A stretch of DNA of 64,000 nt from Natrinema sp. CBA1119 (GCF_002572525.1 NZ_PDBS01000008.1:248001-312000), one strand, 5' to 3'; counted from the stretch's first letter, positions 8,559 to 17,237 are shown. The notes: a model not told the origin generated them from the sequence alone. A program made the numbers and translations.

Positions 8559-9068
8559 TTACGTCGATTCGTCCCTGCTTTCGTCGTCGTCCGTGTCGTC
8601 GCGGACTGTCGCCACCTCCTGCTCGTCGTCCCCGTCCGTGTGACGCGGTTCGTCGGTCGGTTCCATATCTTCGTCCGGTTCGACGGCCGCATCGGTCGGT
8701 TCCATATCTTCGTCCGGTTCGACAGAGAACTCGTTCGGCGTGACGGGGTCTCCGTCACCGGTCAGGGCGGTCGGATCAGCCTCGAGGCCGTGATATCGCT
8801 TTTCCTCGACTGCCTCGTCTTCCATCGGCAGGTCGCCCTCGAGTCGGACGGCGTCGTCGGTGATTTCGCGGACGGAGTCCGCGTCCAGTTGGCGCGTCCG
8901 GTCGACGACGCCCGCCGCACCGTCTGAGGAGTCGCCCGAATTGACGGCGTCTGCGTTGGACCGGACATGGACGACGTCACCGTCTACCGATGCGACGACG
9001 CCGACCTTCTCTCCGTCGTCGTTCTCGACCGGCTTACCGACATCGTCGTCCGTGAAGAGGACACACAT
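8559..9068 (-). CDS. PRC-barrel-like acidic protein with a duplicated tail
   Basis: The ATG at 9068 gives 169 residues. The N-terminal portion (MCVLFTDDDVGKPVENDDG, then KVGVVASVDGDVVHV) has the fold pattern of haloarchaeal PRC-barrel-like proteins. The C-terminal half is extremely acidic and contains the segment VEPDEDMEPTD twice in a row, reflecting an exact 32-base DNA repeat. It is probably cytosolic. The function of such proteins is unknown; PRC barrels often mediate protein or RNA contacts. The frame is open upstream of 9068 but the extension is unlike the domain. Confidence 0.7.
   Translation of the reverse strand: MCVLFTDDDVGKPVENDDGEKVGVVASVDGDVVHVRSNADAVNSGDSSDGAAGVVDRTRQLDADSVREITDDAVRLEGDLPMEDEAVEEKRYHGLEADPTALTGDGDPVTPNEFSVEPDEDMEPTDAAVEPDEDMEPTDEPRHTDGDDEQEVATVRDDTDDDESRDEST
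8653..8723. repeat. two exact 32-base direct repeats inside the PRC-barrel gene
   Basis: The units 8653-8684 and 8692-8723 are identical over 32 bases with a period of 39 bases, i.e. 13 codons, so the copy number can change without breaking the frame. They encode the repeated VEPDEDMEPTD segment. Confidence 0.85.
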
Positions 9069-9237
9069 GTTATTGACTAGCAGTAGGCAGCATAAGCCAG
9101 TGGTACCTGCAATCGTCGGGGCGACGTGCGCTCTCAGCGATCGATATCCGGTTCGATGTCGGCCTCGGCCGGCCGTCGGCTCGAGAAGGTCGTTCAGCCA
9201 GTCTGCCACCACGCGACTCGGTACAGGTGACACTGAC

Positions 9238-9321
9238 TATAGTAGCCACTGAAAGTCATTGCACGCCTGCTCGATTGATAGCTGTCCGATCAGTGTGTGA
9301 ATCGTTTCAGTGGCTACTATA
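9238..9321. mobile_element. 84-bp palindromic MITE-like element, copy 1
   Basis: It starts TATAGTAGCCACTGAAA and ends with the exact reverse complement TTTCAGTGGCTACTATA; the inner part is also partly symmetrical. No coding capacity. The same ends occur at 46988-47112, 55133-55216 and 56046-56129, with partial copies at 21244-21322 and 61924-61959. It lies between the PRC-barrel gene and a Usp gene. A target-site duplication is not obvious. Confidence 0.75.
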
Positions 9322-9498
9322 CGAATCCGATCGTCGACCTCGTCTCGTTCGGACCGCTGGTGTCCCGCCTGACGTTCGGTTGACGCCGTCTCTCCGGCGC
9401 GAACCCGTCGGTGACGGGGCCTCCAGAACCCGATCGGAAACTATCACTGAGTAAGACAGCCGACCACGTTTAACTCCGTCGTCGATGGACGGAGACGT

Positions 9499-9948
9499 AT
9501 GCAACTCCTCGTGGCCGTCGACGGATCCGAAGAGTCCGAGAACGCCCTCGCCTACGCCGCCGACATTGCGGACGCGACGGACGGATCGATCACGGTGGTC
9601 CACGCGGTCGACCCCACCGCTTACGACGAGGGTGGGAGCGAACCGATCACGTCGCTTTCGGATGCGGACGCGCGCTTGATCCTCGAGAGCGTCGCGGACG
9701 CCGAACAGCGGGGCCTGGATCTCACTGACGAGGCGGCCGCCTTCGCCGACGAACTCGGTCACGACGTCGCGGTCGAACTCCTCTACGGCAATCCGGTCGC
9801 GAAGATCGCTGACTACGCCGAGTCCGAGGGATTCGACACGATCTTCGTCGGCCACCGGGGGCGATCGGAGCGTGCGGGGCTGATGCTCGGCAGCGTCGCG
9901 AAGTCGATCGTCGAACGGGCGACCGTTCCAGTGACCGTGGTTCGCTGA
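9499..9948 (+). CDS. universal stress protein (UspA family)
   Basis: A 149-residue single Usp domain starting MQLLVAVDGSEESENAL. The ATP-binding signature is present as GHRGRSERAGLMLGS near residue 118, followed by the usual VERATVPVTVVR ending, so this member probably binds ATP. Cytosolic. It is the first of eight intact Usp genes in about 31 kb. It is convergent with the CBS-domain gene and stands 177 bases downstream of a MITE-like element. The specific stress it answers cannot be read from the sequence. Confidence 0.93.
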   Translation: MQLLVAVDGSEESENALAYAADIADATDGSITVVHAVDPTAYDEGGSEPITSLSDADARLILESVADAEQRGLDLTDEAAAFADELGHDVAVELLYGNPVAKIADYAESEGFDTIFVGHRGRSERAGLMLGSVAKSIVERATVPVTVVR

Positions 9949-9990
9949 CCGCGCCCCGCTGGTCTTCGTCACGGACGGTTTCAGGGTCGA

Positions 9991-11208
9991 TTACTCCTCG
10001 AGCAGCCAGCCGAAGCGTTTCTCCCAGAACTCCTCACTCGGGGGCTTCTTGCTCTGTCCATAGGTCTTCTTGTCGCGTATCTGTCGTTCCAGGACCTCCT
10101 TGGCCTCGTTTATCGCGTGGCTCGCGCCGTAGCCCTCGCCGGAGGCGATATACAGCCCGCGATCGGTGTGCAGTCGAATCCGCGCGAGCAGGAGCGGCCG
10201 CCCGCGGCGCGTCTCGTCGTGTTCGTGGAGGTGGACCCTCGCGTCGAGGACGTTCATCCCGTGGTCCCTGTCGTCGAACTTCTCGACTATTGCCACGATT
10301 TCGTCGTAGGCCACGTCGTCAATCAGATCGGTGCCATAGACCTGAACGCCGCGTGTCCCGCCGGCCTCCCACGTGAGCGAGTCGAGGACATCGGTCTTCG
10401 TGATGATGCCGTGTGGCGCGCCGTTCTCGGTGACGACCAGCGACGACGCGTCGATCTCGAACATTTCGTCGACAGCGACGTCGAGCGTCTCGTCCGGCTG
10501 AATCGTGCGCACCGGCGAGACCATGATGTCCCGGACCGGGAGGTCCAGCATCCGCTCGGACTCCCCCTCTCGAGCGCCGAAGCCGCCGCGTCCCGCGCGG
10601 GCGGTGCTGGCGGATATTTCACCCCCGAACGGATCCGTCCCGCCCGCATCGCCGCCCTGGCTCTGCACCTCGGCTCGAACCGTGATACCGGTCACGTCGT
10701 AGAGGCTGAGGATACCGACTGCTTCGTTCCCCTCGACGACCGGAAGATGCGTGATGTGATTCTCACGAAAGACATTGAGTGCGTCTCCGAGGGTGGTCGC
10801 CGGGCCGATCGAGACGAGATCGGCGGAGTGGGCCTCGGTGACGGTCGCCGCGTCGAGGAACGGCTCGACCTTCCGGAGGATATCGTCGACGGTGACGACG
10901 CTGACAAGCTCTTGGCCCTCGAACACTGGGAGTAACTGCGAATCGCTGTCGATCATGAGCTGTGCCACCTTGCGGACGTCCTCGTCCGGCGCGAGCCGCG
11001 GCACGTGCCAGACGAGCGATCCGAGCTTTTCGTCGGGTTGGCGGTGCGAGGTCGCGAGTTGTCTCCTGGTGACGACCCCCTCGAACTCGTCGTCACGGAT
11101 CACAACGCCCTTGACCGCGGAATCCGCGAACGTCCCGACGAGCTTCGAAACGGTTGCTTCTGGCGTGAATTCGACGTACTCCTCTGAAACGATATCTGCA
11201 ATATCCAT
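9991..11208 (-). CDS. four-CBS-domain protein with a C-terminal HPF/S30AE-like domain
   Basis: The ATG at 11208 gives 405 residues. Four CBS repeats can be placed at roughly 1-60, 70-122, 130-182 and 235-290 (for example LPVVEGNEAVGILSLYDV and LVVTENGAPHGIITKTDV), with a low-complexity linker between the third and fourth. CBS pairs sense adenine nucleotides. The last 100 residues (FDDRDHGMNVLDARVHLH, then ARIRLHTDRGLYIASGEG) resemble the ribosome-hibernation factor fold S30AE/HPF. The combination suggests energy-state control of ribosome association, but that is inference; this architecture occurs in several haloarchaea. Next to Usp genes and the phosphoribosyltransferase. Confidence 0.8.
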   Translation of the reverse strand: MDIADIVSEEYVEFTPEATVSKLVGTFADSAVKGVVIRDDEFEGVVTRRQLATSHRQPDEKLGSLVWHVPRLAPDEDVRKVAQLMIDSDSQLLPVFEGQELVSVVTVDDILRKVEPFLDAATVTEAHSADLVSIGPATTLGDALNVFRENHITHLPVVEGNEAVGILSLYDVTGITVRAEVQSQGGDAGGTDPFGGEISASTARAGRGGFGAREGESERMLDLPVRDIMVSPVRTIQPDETLDVAVDEMFEIDASSLVVTENGAPHGIITKTDVLDSLTWEAGGTRGVQVYGTDLIDDVAYDEIVAIVEKFDDRDHGMNVLDARVHLHEHDETRRGRPLLLARIRLHTDRGLYIASGEGYGASHAINEAKEVLERQIRDKKTYGQSKKPPSEEFWEKRFGWLLEE

Positions 11209-11351
11209 GGTTGGTGACTTTTTTTGATCGATCGTGTTGCTATCCCGCCGGAACGACGCTGCCAGCAGTGGCAGTTGGTCACCGAACTCCAAGTATCGAC
11301 GTGGTGATTCCCGGATTCGAGGAATCCATCGCCGTTCTCGTCCGCTTCCGA

Positions 11352-11990
11352 TTACCGATCGAGATACGCCATCGCCTCCTCGTCGGACACCTGCCCGAAG
11401 TTCGCGTAAAACTGCCCGACGCCCCTGAAGTCCCGCGGCGTCTCGAGGCAGACGACCTCGTCGGTCTCCTCCTCGAGTTCGTCGATGGTGTCCGGCGGAC
11501 CGACCGGTACTGCGAGGACGATACGATCGGCGTCACTTCCCTGCAGCTTCTTGAGACAGGCCCTGACGGTCGATCCCGTCGCCACGCCGTCGTCCACGAC
11601 GACCACGGTCTCGTCCGTCAGGACTGGTTCGGCCCGATCGCCTCGGTAGCGTTCGGCTTTTTGCCGTGCGTTTGCCGCTTCCTCCTCGCGCTGTTGCTCG
11701 AAGTATTCCTCGTCACCGCCCGTTCCGCGGAACGCCGGCTCGTTCTGCCAGACACTTCCGTCGCTCGCGACGGCACCGATAGCGAACTCTGGATTTCCCG
11801 GGGCGCCAATCTTCTTCGCGACGACGATGTCGAGCGGGACGTCGAGCGCGTCGGCGACTGCCCGTCCGAGCGGAAGGCCGCCCCGAGGAATGGCGAGCGC
11901 GATATCCGCATCGATCTCTCGCTCCCGGAGCGACTCCGCGAGTTGCTCTCCCGCCTCCGTCCGGTCTCTGAATTGCCGATCTGTCTCCAT
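11352..11990 (-). CDS. phosphoribosyltransferase family protein
   Basis: The ATG at 11990 gives 212 residues beginning METDRQFRDR. The PRPP-binding loop is clear: VVVVDDGVATGSTVRACL near residue 120, with a hood region containing IPRGGLPLGRAVAD near residue 35 and KKIGAPGNPEFAIGA. This type (erythromycin-esterase/hydrolase-linked predicted PRTase) transfers or cleaves at PRPP but its base is unknown. It is divergent from the alpha/beta hydrolase at 12117 with a 126-base shared promoter region; in some bacteria these two domains are fused in one protein, which supports a joint role. Confidence 0.85.
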   Translation of the reverse strand: METDRQFRDRTEAGEQLAESLREREIDADIALAIPRGGLPLGRAVADALDVPLDIVVAKKIGAPGNPEFAIGAVASDGSVWQNEPAFRGTGGDEEYFEQQREEEAANARQKAERYRGDRAEPVLTDETVVVVDDGVATGSTVRACLKKLQGSDADRIVLAVPVGPPDTIDELEEETDEVVCLETPRDFRGVGQFYANFGQVSDEEAMAYLDR

Positions 11991-12116
11991 GAGTCCCGGC
12001 TTGATGAACAGCACGTGTCTACATAATACACGGGTAGTATCACAGAAGCGAACGGTCACCCACCCGAACGGGGGACACCCCCGTGTATAATTGTCATCGG
12101 CGGTGTTGGACCAGAT

Positions 12117-12758
12117 ATGGCACAGCACTCAGAGACTCTCGTATCCATTCCGGTCGACGACGTGGAACTGGAGGGGATGCTCGAAATCCCGGCTAACGCA
12201 CCCGGAGTCGTCGTCTTCGCTCACGGGAGTGGATCGAGTCGGAAGAGCCCCCGTAACAACTTCGTCGCGGAGGTCATCCGCGATCAGGGTCTCGGGACCC
12301 TGTTGTTCGACCTGCTCACCGAAGCGGAAGACCAGTACCGTGAGAACAGGTTCGATATCCAGTTGTTGACGGACCGTCTCGTCGCGGTTACCGAGTGGCT
12401 GTGGGATCGCGAGGACGTCCCCGACGTGAATATCGGATATTTCGGCTCCAGTACGGGTGCCGCGTCCGCACTCCGGGGCACAGCGCGTCTGCGGGGCGAT
12501 GTCGACGCCGTCGTCTCGCGTGGCGGTCGCGTCGACATGGCGTCCGAGGTGCTTGACGAGGTTCAGGCACCGTCCTTGTTCATCGTCGGCAGGAACGACA
12601 CGCAAGTGCTCGAACTCAATCGCGACGCGCTCGACCAGCTCACCTGCGAGAAGGACCTTCACGTCGTCGAGGGAGCGGGACACCTCTTCGAAGGCGAGGG
12701 GGAACTCGAGGAAGTCGCCGACGTGGCAGCCGACTGGTTCGCCGAGACGCTGAAATAG
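12117..12758 (+). CDS. alpha/beta hydrolase (dienelactone-hydrolase-like), PRTase partner
   Basis: A 213-residue alpha/beta hydrolase starting MAQHSETLVSIPVDDVELEG. VVVFAHGSGSSRKSPRN forms the oxyanion strand and loop. The nucleophile elbow is GYFGSSTGAAS (the first or second serine), the acid lies near FIVGRNDTQVLE and the histidine in VEGAGHLFEG, so the triad is complete. The substrate is unknown. It is divergent from the phosphoribosyltransferase gene at 11352-11990, and the pair recurs together in many genomes, sometimes as a single fused polypeptide. Confidence 0.85.
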   Translation: MAQHSETLVSIPVDDVELEGMLEIPANAPGVVVFAHGSGSSRKSPRNNFVAEVIRDQGLGTLLFDLLTEAEDQYRENRFDIQLLTDRLVAVTEWLWDREDVPDVNIGYFGSSTGAASALRGTARLRGDVDAVVSRGGRVDMASEVLDEVQAPSLFIVGRNDTQVLELNRDALDQLTCEKDLHVVEGAGHLFEGEGELEEVADVAADWFAETLK

Positions 12759-12932
12759 AGACGTGCGACGCCGTCCCGTACGTGCAAACCGGTTCCGAAC
12801 CCGACACCCGAACTGCTCGATCAGCGTCCGGTATCGTCCGCGTCGCCGACGTAGGGGACGATCTCGAGGAGGACGACGTCGCCCGATTCGAGGCCTCGAT
12901 CGCCGCGAGCGCACGACACAGCCCGCGACCGA

Positions 12933-14732
12933 TCAGAGGCCCCAGAAGAAGACGATACCCCCCGTCGTCACGACGACGAGCAAGAGCTGGAGCGGTCCAC
13001 CTACGCGGATGAAGTCGCTGAACTGGTACTTTCCCGGTCCGTAGACGAAGAGGTTGGTCTGGTAGCCGACCGGCGTCATAAACGCGGTGCTGGCGGCGAA
13101 CGTCACCGCGAGGACGAACGCGAAGGCGTTGGCACCCAACCGCCCGGCGACGTCGACCGCTACCGGGACGAGCAACACGACGCTCGCCTGGTTGCTGACG
13201 ACGTTGGTCATCAGTGCTGTCAGCAGGTAGAACAGGCCGAGAACGCCGACCGCCGGCAGGATGTCTGCACTCGAGACGACGAGCGCGCCGAGAATGTCCG
13301 CGCCGCCCGTTTCAGCCATCGCGTTTCCAAGTGGGATGACGCCGGCGAGCAGGAAAATGATGTCCCACTGGACGGCCTCGTACGCCTCGGCGGGTTTGAT
13401 GACGCCCGCGGCGAGCATCGTGACGACGCCGGCCAGGGCGGAGACCATGATCGGCAGCAGGTCGAGCGCGGCCAGGCCCACGACAGCGAGGACGACGCCG
13501 ATGGCGACTGGCAGCTTCGAACTCCGGAACTGCTGGAGATCGAGATCGCCGGCGACGATGACGTTCGGATCGTCGGCGAGGCGGTCGACCGTCTCCGCCT
13601 CGGACTCGATCAGGAGCGCGTCACCGGGTCGAAAGGTGAACTCGGAGAGCCGTTCGTGGGTGATCCTGCCGCCGCGTCGAACGGCGAGCACGCGAGCGTG
13701 ATAGGTGTCGGAAAAGCGGGCCGACTCGATCGTCTCGCCGATCAGGTTCGACCCCGCCGTGAGGACAATCTCGACGAGCGTCTGTTCTGGCGCGAGTGAG
13801 TCGAGGTCGGCTTCGGTCGTCGCGCCGGGAACGAGATCGATCCCTTCGATGTTGATCAGCGTCTGCAGCGCGCCGTTGGTGAGCCGAACGGTGTAGACGT
13901 CGTCACTCTGGATCTCAGTCGACAGCGGCGGATTGGAGACGTACCGGCCGTCTCGAATGAGTTGGGTGACGTCGGCCTCGTGATCGACCTCCTCGAGGGC
14001 TTCTCGGATGGTTAGTCCGACCACAGGCGAGTCCTGGCGAACGACGAGTTCCGTGAGATACTCCTCCCGCGCCGTCGTCGCTCGCTCGCTTCGCGGCGTG
14101 ACGTGCGACGGCGCGAGCCAGTAGCCGACCGTGAGCAAGTACGCCGCCCCGACCAAGAAGACGACGATGCCGAGTTTGGTAAACTCGAACATCGAGAAGG
14201 GCCGACCGAGGTACTCCGCCGAGAGGCTGCTCGCGACCAGATTCGTGGACGTTCCGATGAGGGTGAGCATACCACCGAACATCGATGCGTACGACAGCGG
14301 CAAGAGGAGCTTCGACGGGGAGGTCCCGTTCTCGTGAGCCAGGTCGTTTACCATTGGCACTAACACAGCGACCGCCGCCGTGTTGTTGATCAGTCCTGAT
14401 AGCGGACCGACGATCCCGACGGTCGCCGCGAGCTGTTTGCGTTCGTTCGTGCCGGTGTAGGTCGCGACGGTCGTCTCGAGACGTTGAATGAGACCGGTTC
14501 GTCGGACGCCCTCGCTCAGGATCATCATCGAGAGAATCGTGATCGTCGCGGGGTTCGAGAATCCGGCGACGCCGTCGCTCGGGGAGACGCCGGTCCACGG
14601 ACCGAGTATCATCAGGCAAACCATGATCCCGATGGCAGTGACGTCGATGGGCACCGGCTCGGTAACGAACAGCACGAGCGCGGCAGCGATGATCAGAAAG
14701 ACGAGCAACGCGCCGGTCGTTAGCATGGCCAT
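12933..14732 (-). CDS. SLC13/DASS-family permease with central TrkA-C (RCK_C) domains
   Basis: A 599-residue membrane protein. The N-terminal half (LVFLIIAAALVLFVTEPVPI, SGLINNTAAVAVLVPMV) and the C-terminal half (VVSNQASVVLLVPVAVD) each have the SLC13 hairpin and Asn-rich loop of divalent anion:sodium symporters. Two RCK_C domains sit between at about residues 205-275 and 300-385 (DSPVVGLTIREALEEVD; GETIESARFSDTYHARVLA). Family members carry dicarboxylates, sulfate or phosphate; the substrate here is open. Two starts are possible, 14732 and 14726. It is convergent with the hydrolase gene at 12117. Confidence 0.88.
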   Translation of the reverse strand: MAMLTTGALLVFLIIAAALVLFVTEPVPIDVTAIGIMVCLMILGPWTGVSPSDGVAGFSNPATITILSMMILSEGVRRTGLIQRLETTVATYTGTNERKQLAATVGIVGPLSGLINNTAAVAVLVPMVNDLAHENGTSPSKLLLPLSYASMFGGMLTLIGTSTNLVASSLSAEYLGRPFSMFEFTKLGIVVFLVGAAYLLTVGYWLAPSHVTPRSERATTAREEYLTELVVRQDSPVVGLTIREALEEVDHEADVTQLIRDGRYVSNPPLSTEIQSDDVYTVRLTNGALQTLINIEGIDLVPGATTEADLDSLAPEQTLVEIVLTAGSNLIGETIESARFSDTYHARVLAVRRGGRITHERLSEFTFRPGDALLIESEAETVDRLADDPNVIVAGDLDLQQFRSSKLPVAIGVVLAVVGLAALDLLPIMVSALAGVVTMLAAGVIKPAEAYEAVQWDIIFLLAGVIPLGNAMAETGGADILGALVVSSADILPAVGVLGLFYLLTALMTNVVSNQASVVLLVPVAVDVAGRLGANAFAFVLAVTFAASTAFMTPVGYQTNLFVYGPGKYQFSDFIRVGGPLQLLLVVVTTGGIVFFWGL

Positions 14733-14827
14733 CGCGTGTCCGCAGTCGTTCCACAGCGACCCCGAAATAGCTTCTCGCCCGTCGCCGTCACCGTCACGGA
14801 ACCGTGACGGTTCTCGTCCCGTCGACG

Positions 14828-15508
14828 TTACACCGCCGTGCGGAAACGTCCGGTCGCCGGTCTCAGCAGGCGAGCGACGGATCGATACCGATGGACTCGG
14901 TTGCGGACGCGACCTACCGTGCGAGATCGAGCATCTGCGTCGAGAAGCCGTACTCGTTGTCGTACCAGGCGAGAACCGTGATGACGTCGAAATCGAAGTC
15001 CCCGTCGGCGTATCCGTGACGAAAGTCGATCGTCCGCTGACGACACGAACGTGACTCGTCGCGATCGGAACATACGGACGTCGTGGTGTCGATCGGCTGC
15101 GTCCGGGTAGCGTCTGACGAACGAGCCGTCGGGACGGAGCACCCCCCGGGCTTCGGTTATCGTCCGGGAGATGTCGTCGACGAAGCAGATCGTCGTCACG
15201 AGCAGCGCGGTGTCGAACGTGTCTGCCGGAAACGGGAGCGCTTCGGCGACGCCTTTGACGACGTCGATACCGCGATCGCGAGCGTGGGCCAACATCTCGC
15301 TGGCGGGGTCGACACCGACCTGCATTCCGAGGGGTGATGCGAACCGGCCGCTACCGACGCCGATCTCGACACCGAATCCCGGCTCCGGGAGCAGCCGCCG
15401 AAGCGCTTCGACTTCGGATCGGTAGGCGTCAGGATTCGCCTCGAACCAGTCGTCGTATCGGTCCGCGTGCCGTTCGAACAGTTCCGATTTCGGCATGCCG
15501 TTTCTCAT
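14828..15508 (-). pseudogene. class I SAM methyltransferase, truncated and joined to unrelated sequence
   Basis: The ATG at 15508 overlaps the upstream Usp stop by ATGA. The first 130 residues are a normal methyltransferase: LFERHADRYDDWFEANP, motif I VEIGVGSGRFASPLG, then VAEALPFPADTFDTALLV and EARGVLRPDGSFV. After that the frame turns arginine-rich and unlike any methyltransferase up to its stop at 14828, while another frame of the same strand encodes a GAPDH C-terminus. The last 60-70 residues expected of the family are missing. This looks like a deletion joining two genes. The C-terminal part is unlikely to be meaningful. Confidence 0.65.
14914..15000 (-). pseudogene. C-terminal remnant of a glyceraldehyde-3-phosphate dehydrogenase
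   Basis: In a different frame from the truncated methyltransferase, the minus strand encodes VLAWYDNEYGFSTQMLDLAR and a stop at 14914-14916. WYDNE-G-S is the near-invariant C-terminal signature of phosphorylating GAPDH. Only about 28 residues survive, and no catalytic domain is found upstream, where methyltransferase sequence runs in instead. It is therefore the residue of a recombination or deletion between a methyltransferase gene and a gap gene. Confidence 0.65.
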
Positions 15509-16005
15509 CCTCCGTTCGCATCGTCAGCTCGGTAGAAGTCGGCGTGGGGTTCGATCGCGTCGACCGTGGGTGGTCCGGCGTGTCGGACGATAAAGACATC
15601 GTATGTCTCTTCGGCGGCGACATGAACGCCGACGCTCGTCAACGGGGTCACGACGCGGCCGACGTTCTCACTGCCGAGGAAGACGACGCTTGGATCGTGC
15701 GCTCTGGCCAATCGTTCGACGTGTTCGGCGAGTTGCGCTTCCGGCGGGAACTCCCGAATGCGCTCGTATTCGAACGAGGCGTCCGGCGCGAGGCTCCGAA
15801 CCCGTTCTCGAAGGGACTCGACGACTGCCTCGACATCGTACGCTTCGCCCTCCTCGATCCACCCCTTCTGGCGTGCGTATCCCTTTCGTTCCGGGACGAC
15901 GGTCACGGCCGCGACGTCTTCCTGGAGGGCGGTACCGTACTCGACGGCCCTGACAAGGGCGGCTTCGGCGAGATTCGATCCATCGAATGGGACGACGAAC
16001 GTCAT
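15505..16005 (-). CDS. divergent UspA-like protein
   Basis: The ATG at 16005 gives 166 residues beginning MTFVVPFDGSNLAEAALV; a second ATG 15 bases upstream at 16020 is possible. The fold of a Usp domain is recognisable, ending in VFLGSENVGRVVTP and TYDVFIVRHAG, but the glycine-rich ATP loop of the other Usp proteins is absent, so nucleotide binding is doubtful. Its stop overlaps the start of the methyltransferase remnant by ATGA, implying translational coupling before that gene broke. The long upstream region carries a strong inverted repeat at 16166-16190. Confidence 0.8.
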   Translation of the reverse strand: MTFVVPFDGSNLAEAALVRAVEYGTALQEDVAAVTVVPERKGYARQKGWIEEGEAYDVEAVVESLRERVRSLAPDASFEYERIREFPPEAQLAEHVERLARAHDPSVVFLGSENVGRVVTPLTSVGVHVAAEETYDVFIVRHAGPPTVDAIEPHADFYRADDANGG

Positions 16006-16613
16006 ACGTCCTCTCTCCATCCCCTGATCAATAACTTCGTGGGCCAGTATTCGTCCGGTGGCGATCCGTTCACGTCTCTCGCTGGAATTGCCGGGCCGAT
16101 ACCCGTTCGCGGACGTTCGGTCGGTCGTCGTAAGCGGGCTCTATCGTTCCGGCAGCAAGCACGAGCCAATAGTGTAAACAATACTATTGGTGGGTAACTT
16201 GTCACTGGCAAAATAAGAAATTACCGACGAAATTGTTTACGACAATACAATTGTAAAATCAGTGGCTGATTCCCGCTATACGGTGGGTGATGTTGAACGG
16301 GCACCGAGACGATCGAAACGGTCTGGTAAGTCACAGACAATTGCTATTATGGGCCGTGTACATCGGCGGATCCGATCCGCATACCGGATTGACTGACTGA
16401 CGGAACCGGACGCGCTCGGCGCCAACCGGAGACGAGCGCGATGACCGCGGTCACTGACCCGGATTTCCGGGGGGCTACGCTGCGGGTAACGCGACTCGAC
16501 GAGAACGCGAGCGCGGTCGTAACGAGAATTCGCCGGTGCAACCCCAATCGATCCGGGTCGCTCGATCACAGCAGTCGCAGCGGGAAATCCCACAGCCGCG
16601 GCCGTGGGAGACA
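16006..16613. other. 608-base intergenic stretch with AT-rich control-like segment
   Basis: The part 16160-16260 is much more AT-rich than the rest and holds the inverted repeat 16166-16190 and the palindrome TACAATTGTA near 16245. The remainder (16270-16600) has short open frames on both strands with no recognisable family. It is the upstream region of the minus-strand gene at 15505-16005 and downstream of the gene at 16614-17033. Confidence 0.5.
16166..16190. promoter_or_regulatory. perfect inverted repeat (CCAATAGT-N9-ACTATTGG)
   Basis: The eight-base arms CCAATAGT and ACTATTGG are exact reverse complements across a nine-base AT-rich spacer. It lies about 160 bases before the start of the minus-strand Usp-like gene. 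No poly-T follows, so an operator is more likely than a terminator. The binding protein is unknown. Confidence 0.4.
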
Positions 16614-17033
16614 TCAGGCAGTCAACACCGGCCGATCGGCGTGTCGAACGACCCGTTCGGCGACGCTCCCGATCTTGCTGCTGCGCTGGTGGCTCTGCCC
16701 CTGATAGCCGAGCACGATCAGGTCGGCGTCGACCTCGTCGGCTTTTTCGTGGATTGCTTCCCAGGGCAGACCGTGGCAGACGGTACTGGTCCAGTCGATG
16801 CCGACGTTGTCCGCCCGATCGGCGAGTTCAGCGAGCATCGCCGCGCCCTTTTCCTCGAGTCGCTCGAGGACAATTTCGGTGCTACTCAGTGCAGGTTCGC
16901 CGTACCGGTGCGTCTCGACGCAGTAGAGCGCGTGGACGTCGGCTTCGTACCTATCTGCCAGTTCCATCGCGTGTTCGACAGCGCGGTTTGCCGGGTCACT
17001 CCCGTCGGTCGGAACGAGTATCGTGTCGTACAT
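16614..17033 (-). CDS. universal stress protein (UspA family)
   Basis: A 139-residue Usp domain starting MYDTILVPTDGSDPANRAVE. The ATP-binding loop reads GYQGQSHQRSSKIGS, followed by AERVVRHADRPVLTA; the spacing fits, though the loop is less canonical than in the neighbours. An AT-rich segment (ATAGTTTATACTCGAATAA near 17065) sits roughly 30 bases upstream of the start and is a good TATA-box candidate for a nearly leaderless transcript. Part of the Usp cluster at 9.5-25.9 kb. Confidence 0.92.
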   Translation of the reverse strand: MYDTILVPTDGSDPANRAVEHAMELADRYEADVHALYCVETHRYGEPALSSTEIVLERLEEKGAAMLAELADRADNVGIDWTSTVCHGLPWEAIHEKADEVDADLIVLGYQGQSHQRSSKIGSVAERVVRHADRPVLTA

Positions 17034-17237
17034 CGGGCACTGGTACCAACGTCGAAACCGGCTAAATAGTTTATACTCGAATAATTTACACGTATAGACA
17101 GGCAGTCCTCGAGACGGAATCGATGGTTCTCGTGCTGGTCCGTGACAGTCGTCTGCTACCTACCGAAATTCATCGGATTCGGTCCGCTCGGCACGAGTAT
17201 CGCGCGGTCGTCCGTCTTGAGACTTGTGGCGGACGTT

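Noticed and set aside
8653-8723. Possible CRISPR-like direct repeats
   Set aside because: Only two units with a 7-base gap, inside a coding sequence and in frame; not an array.
16441-16704. A plus-strand frame before the Usp gene at 16614
   Set aside because: It runs into the Usp gene on the other strand and loses coding character; no domain.
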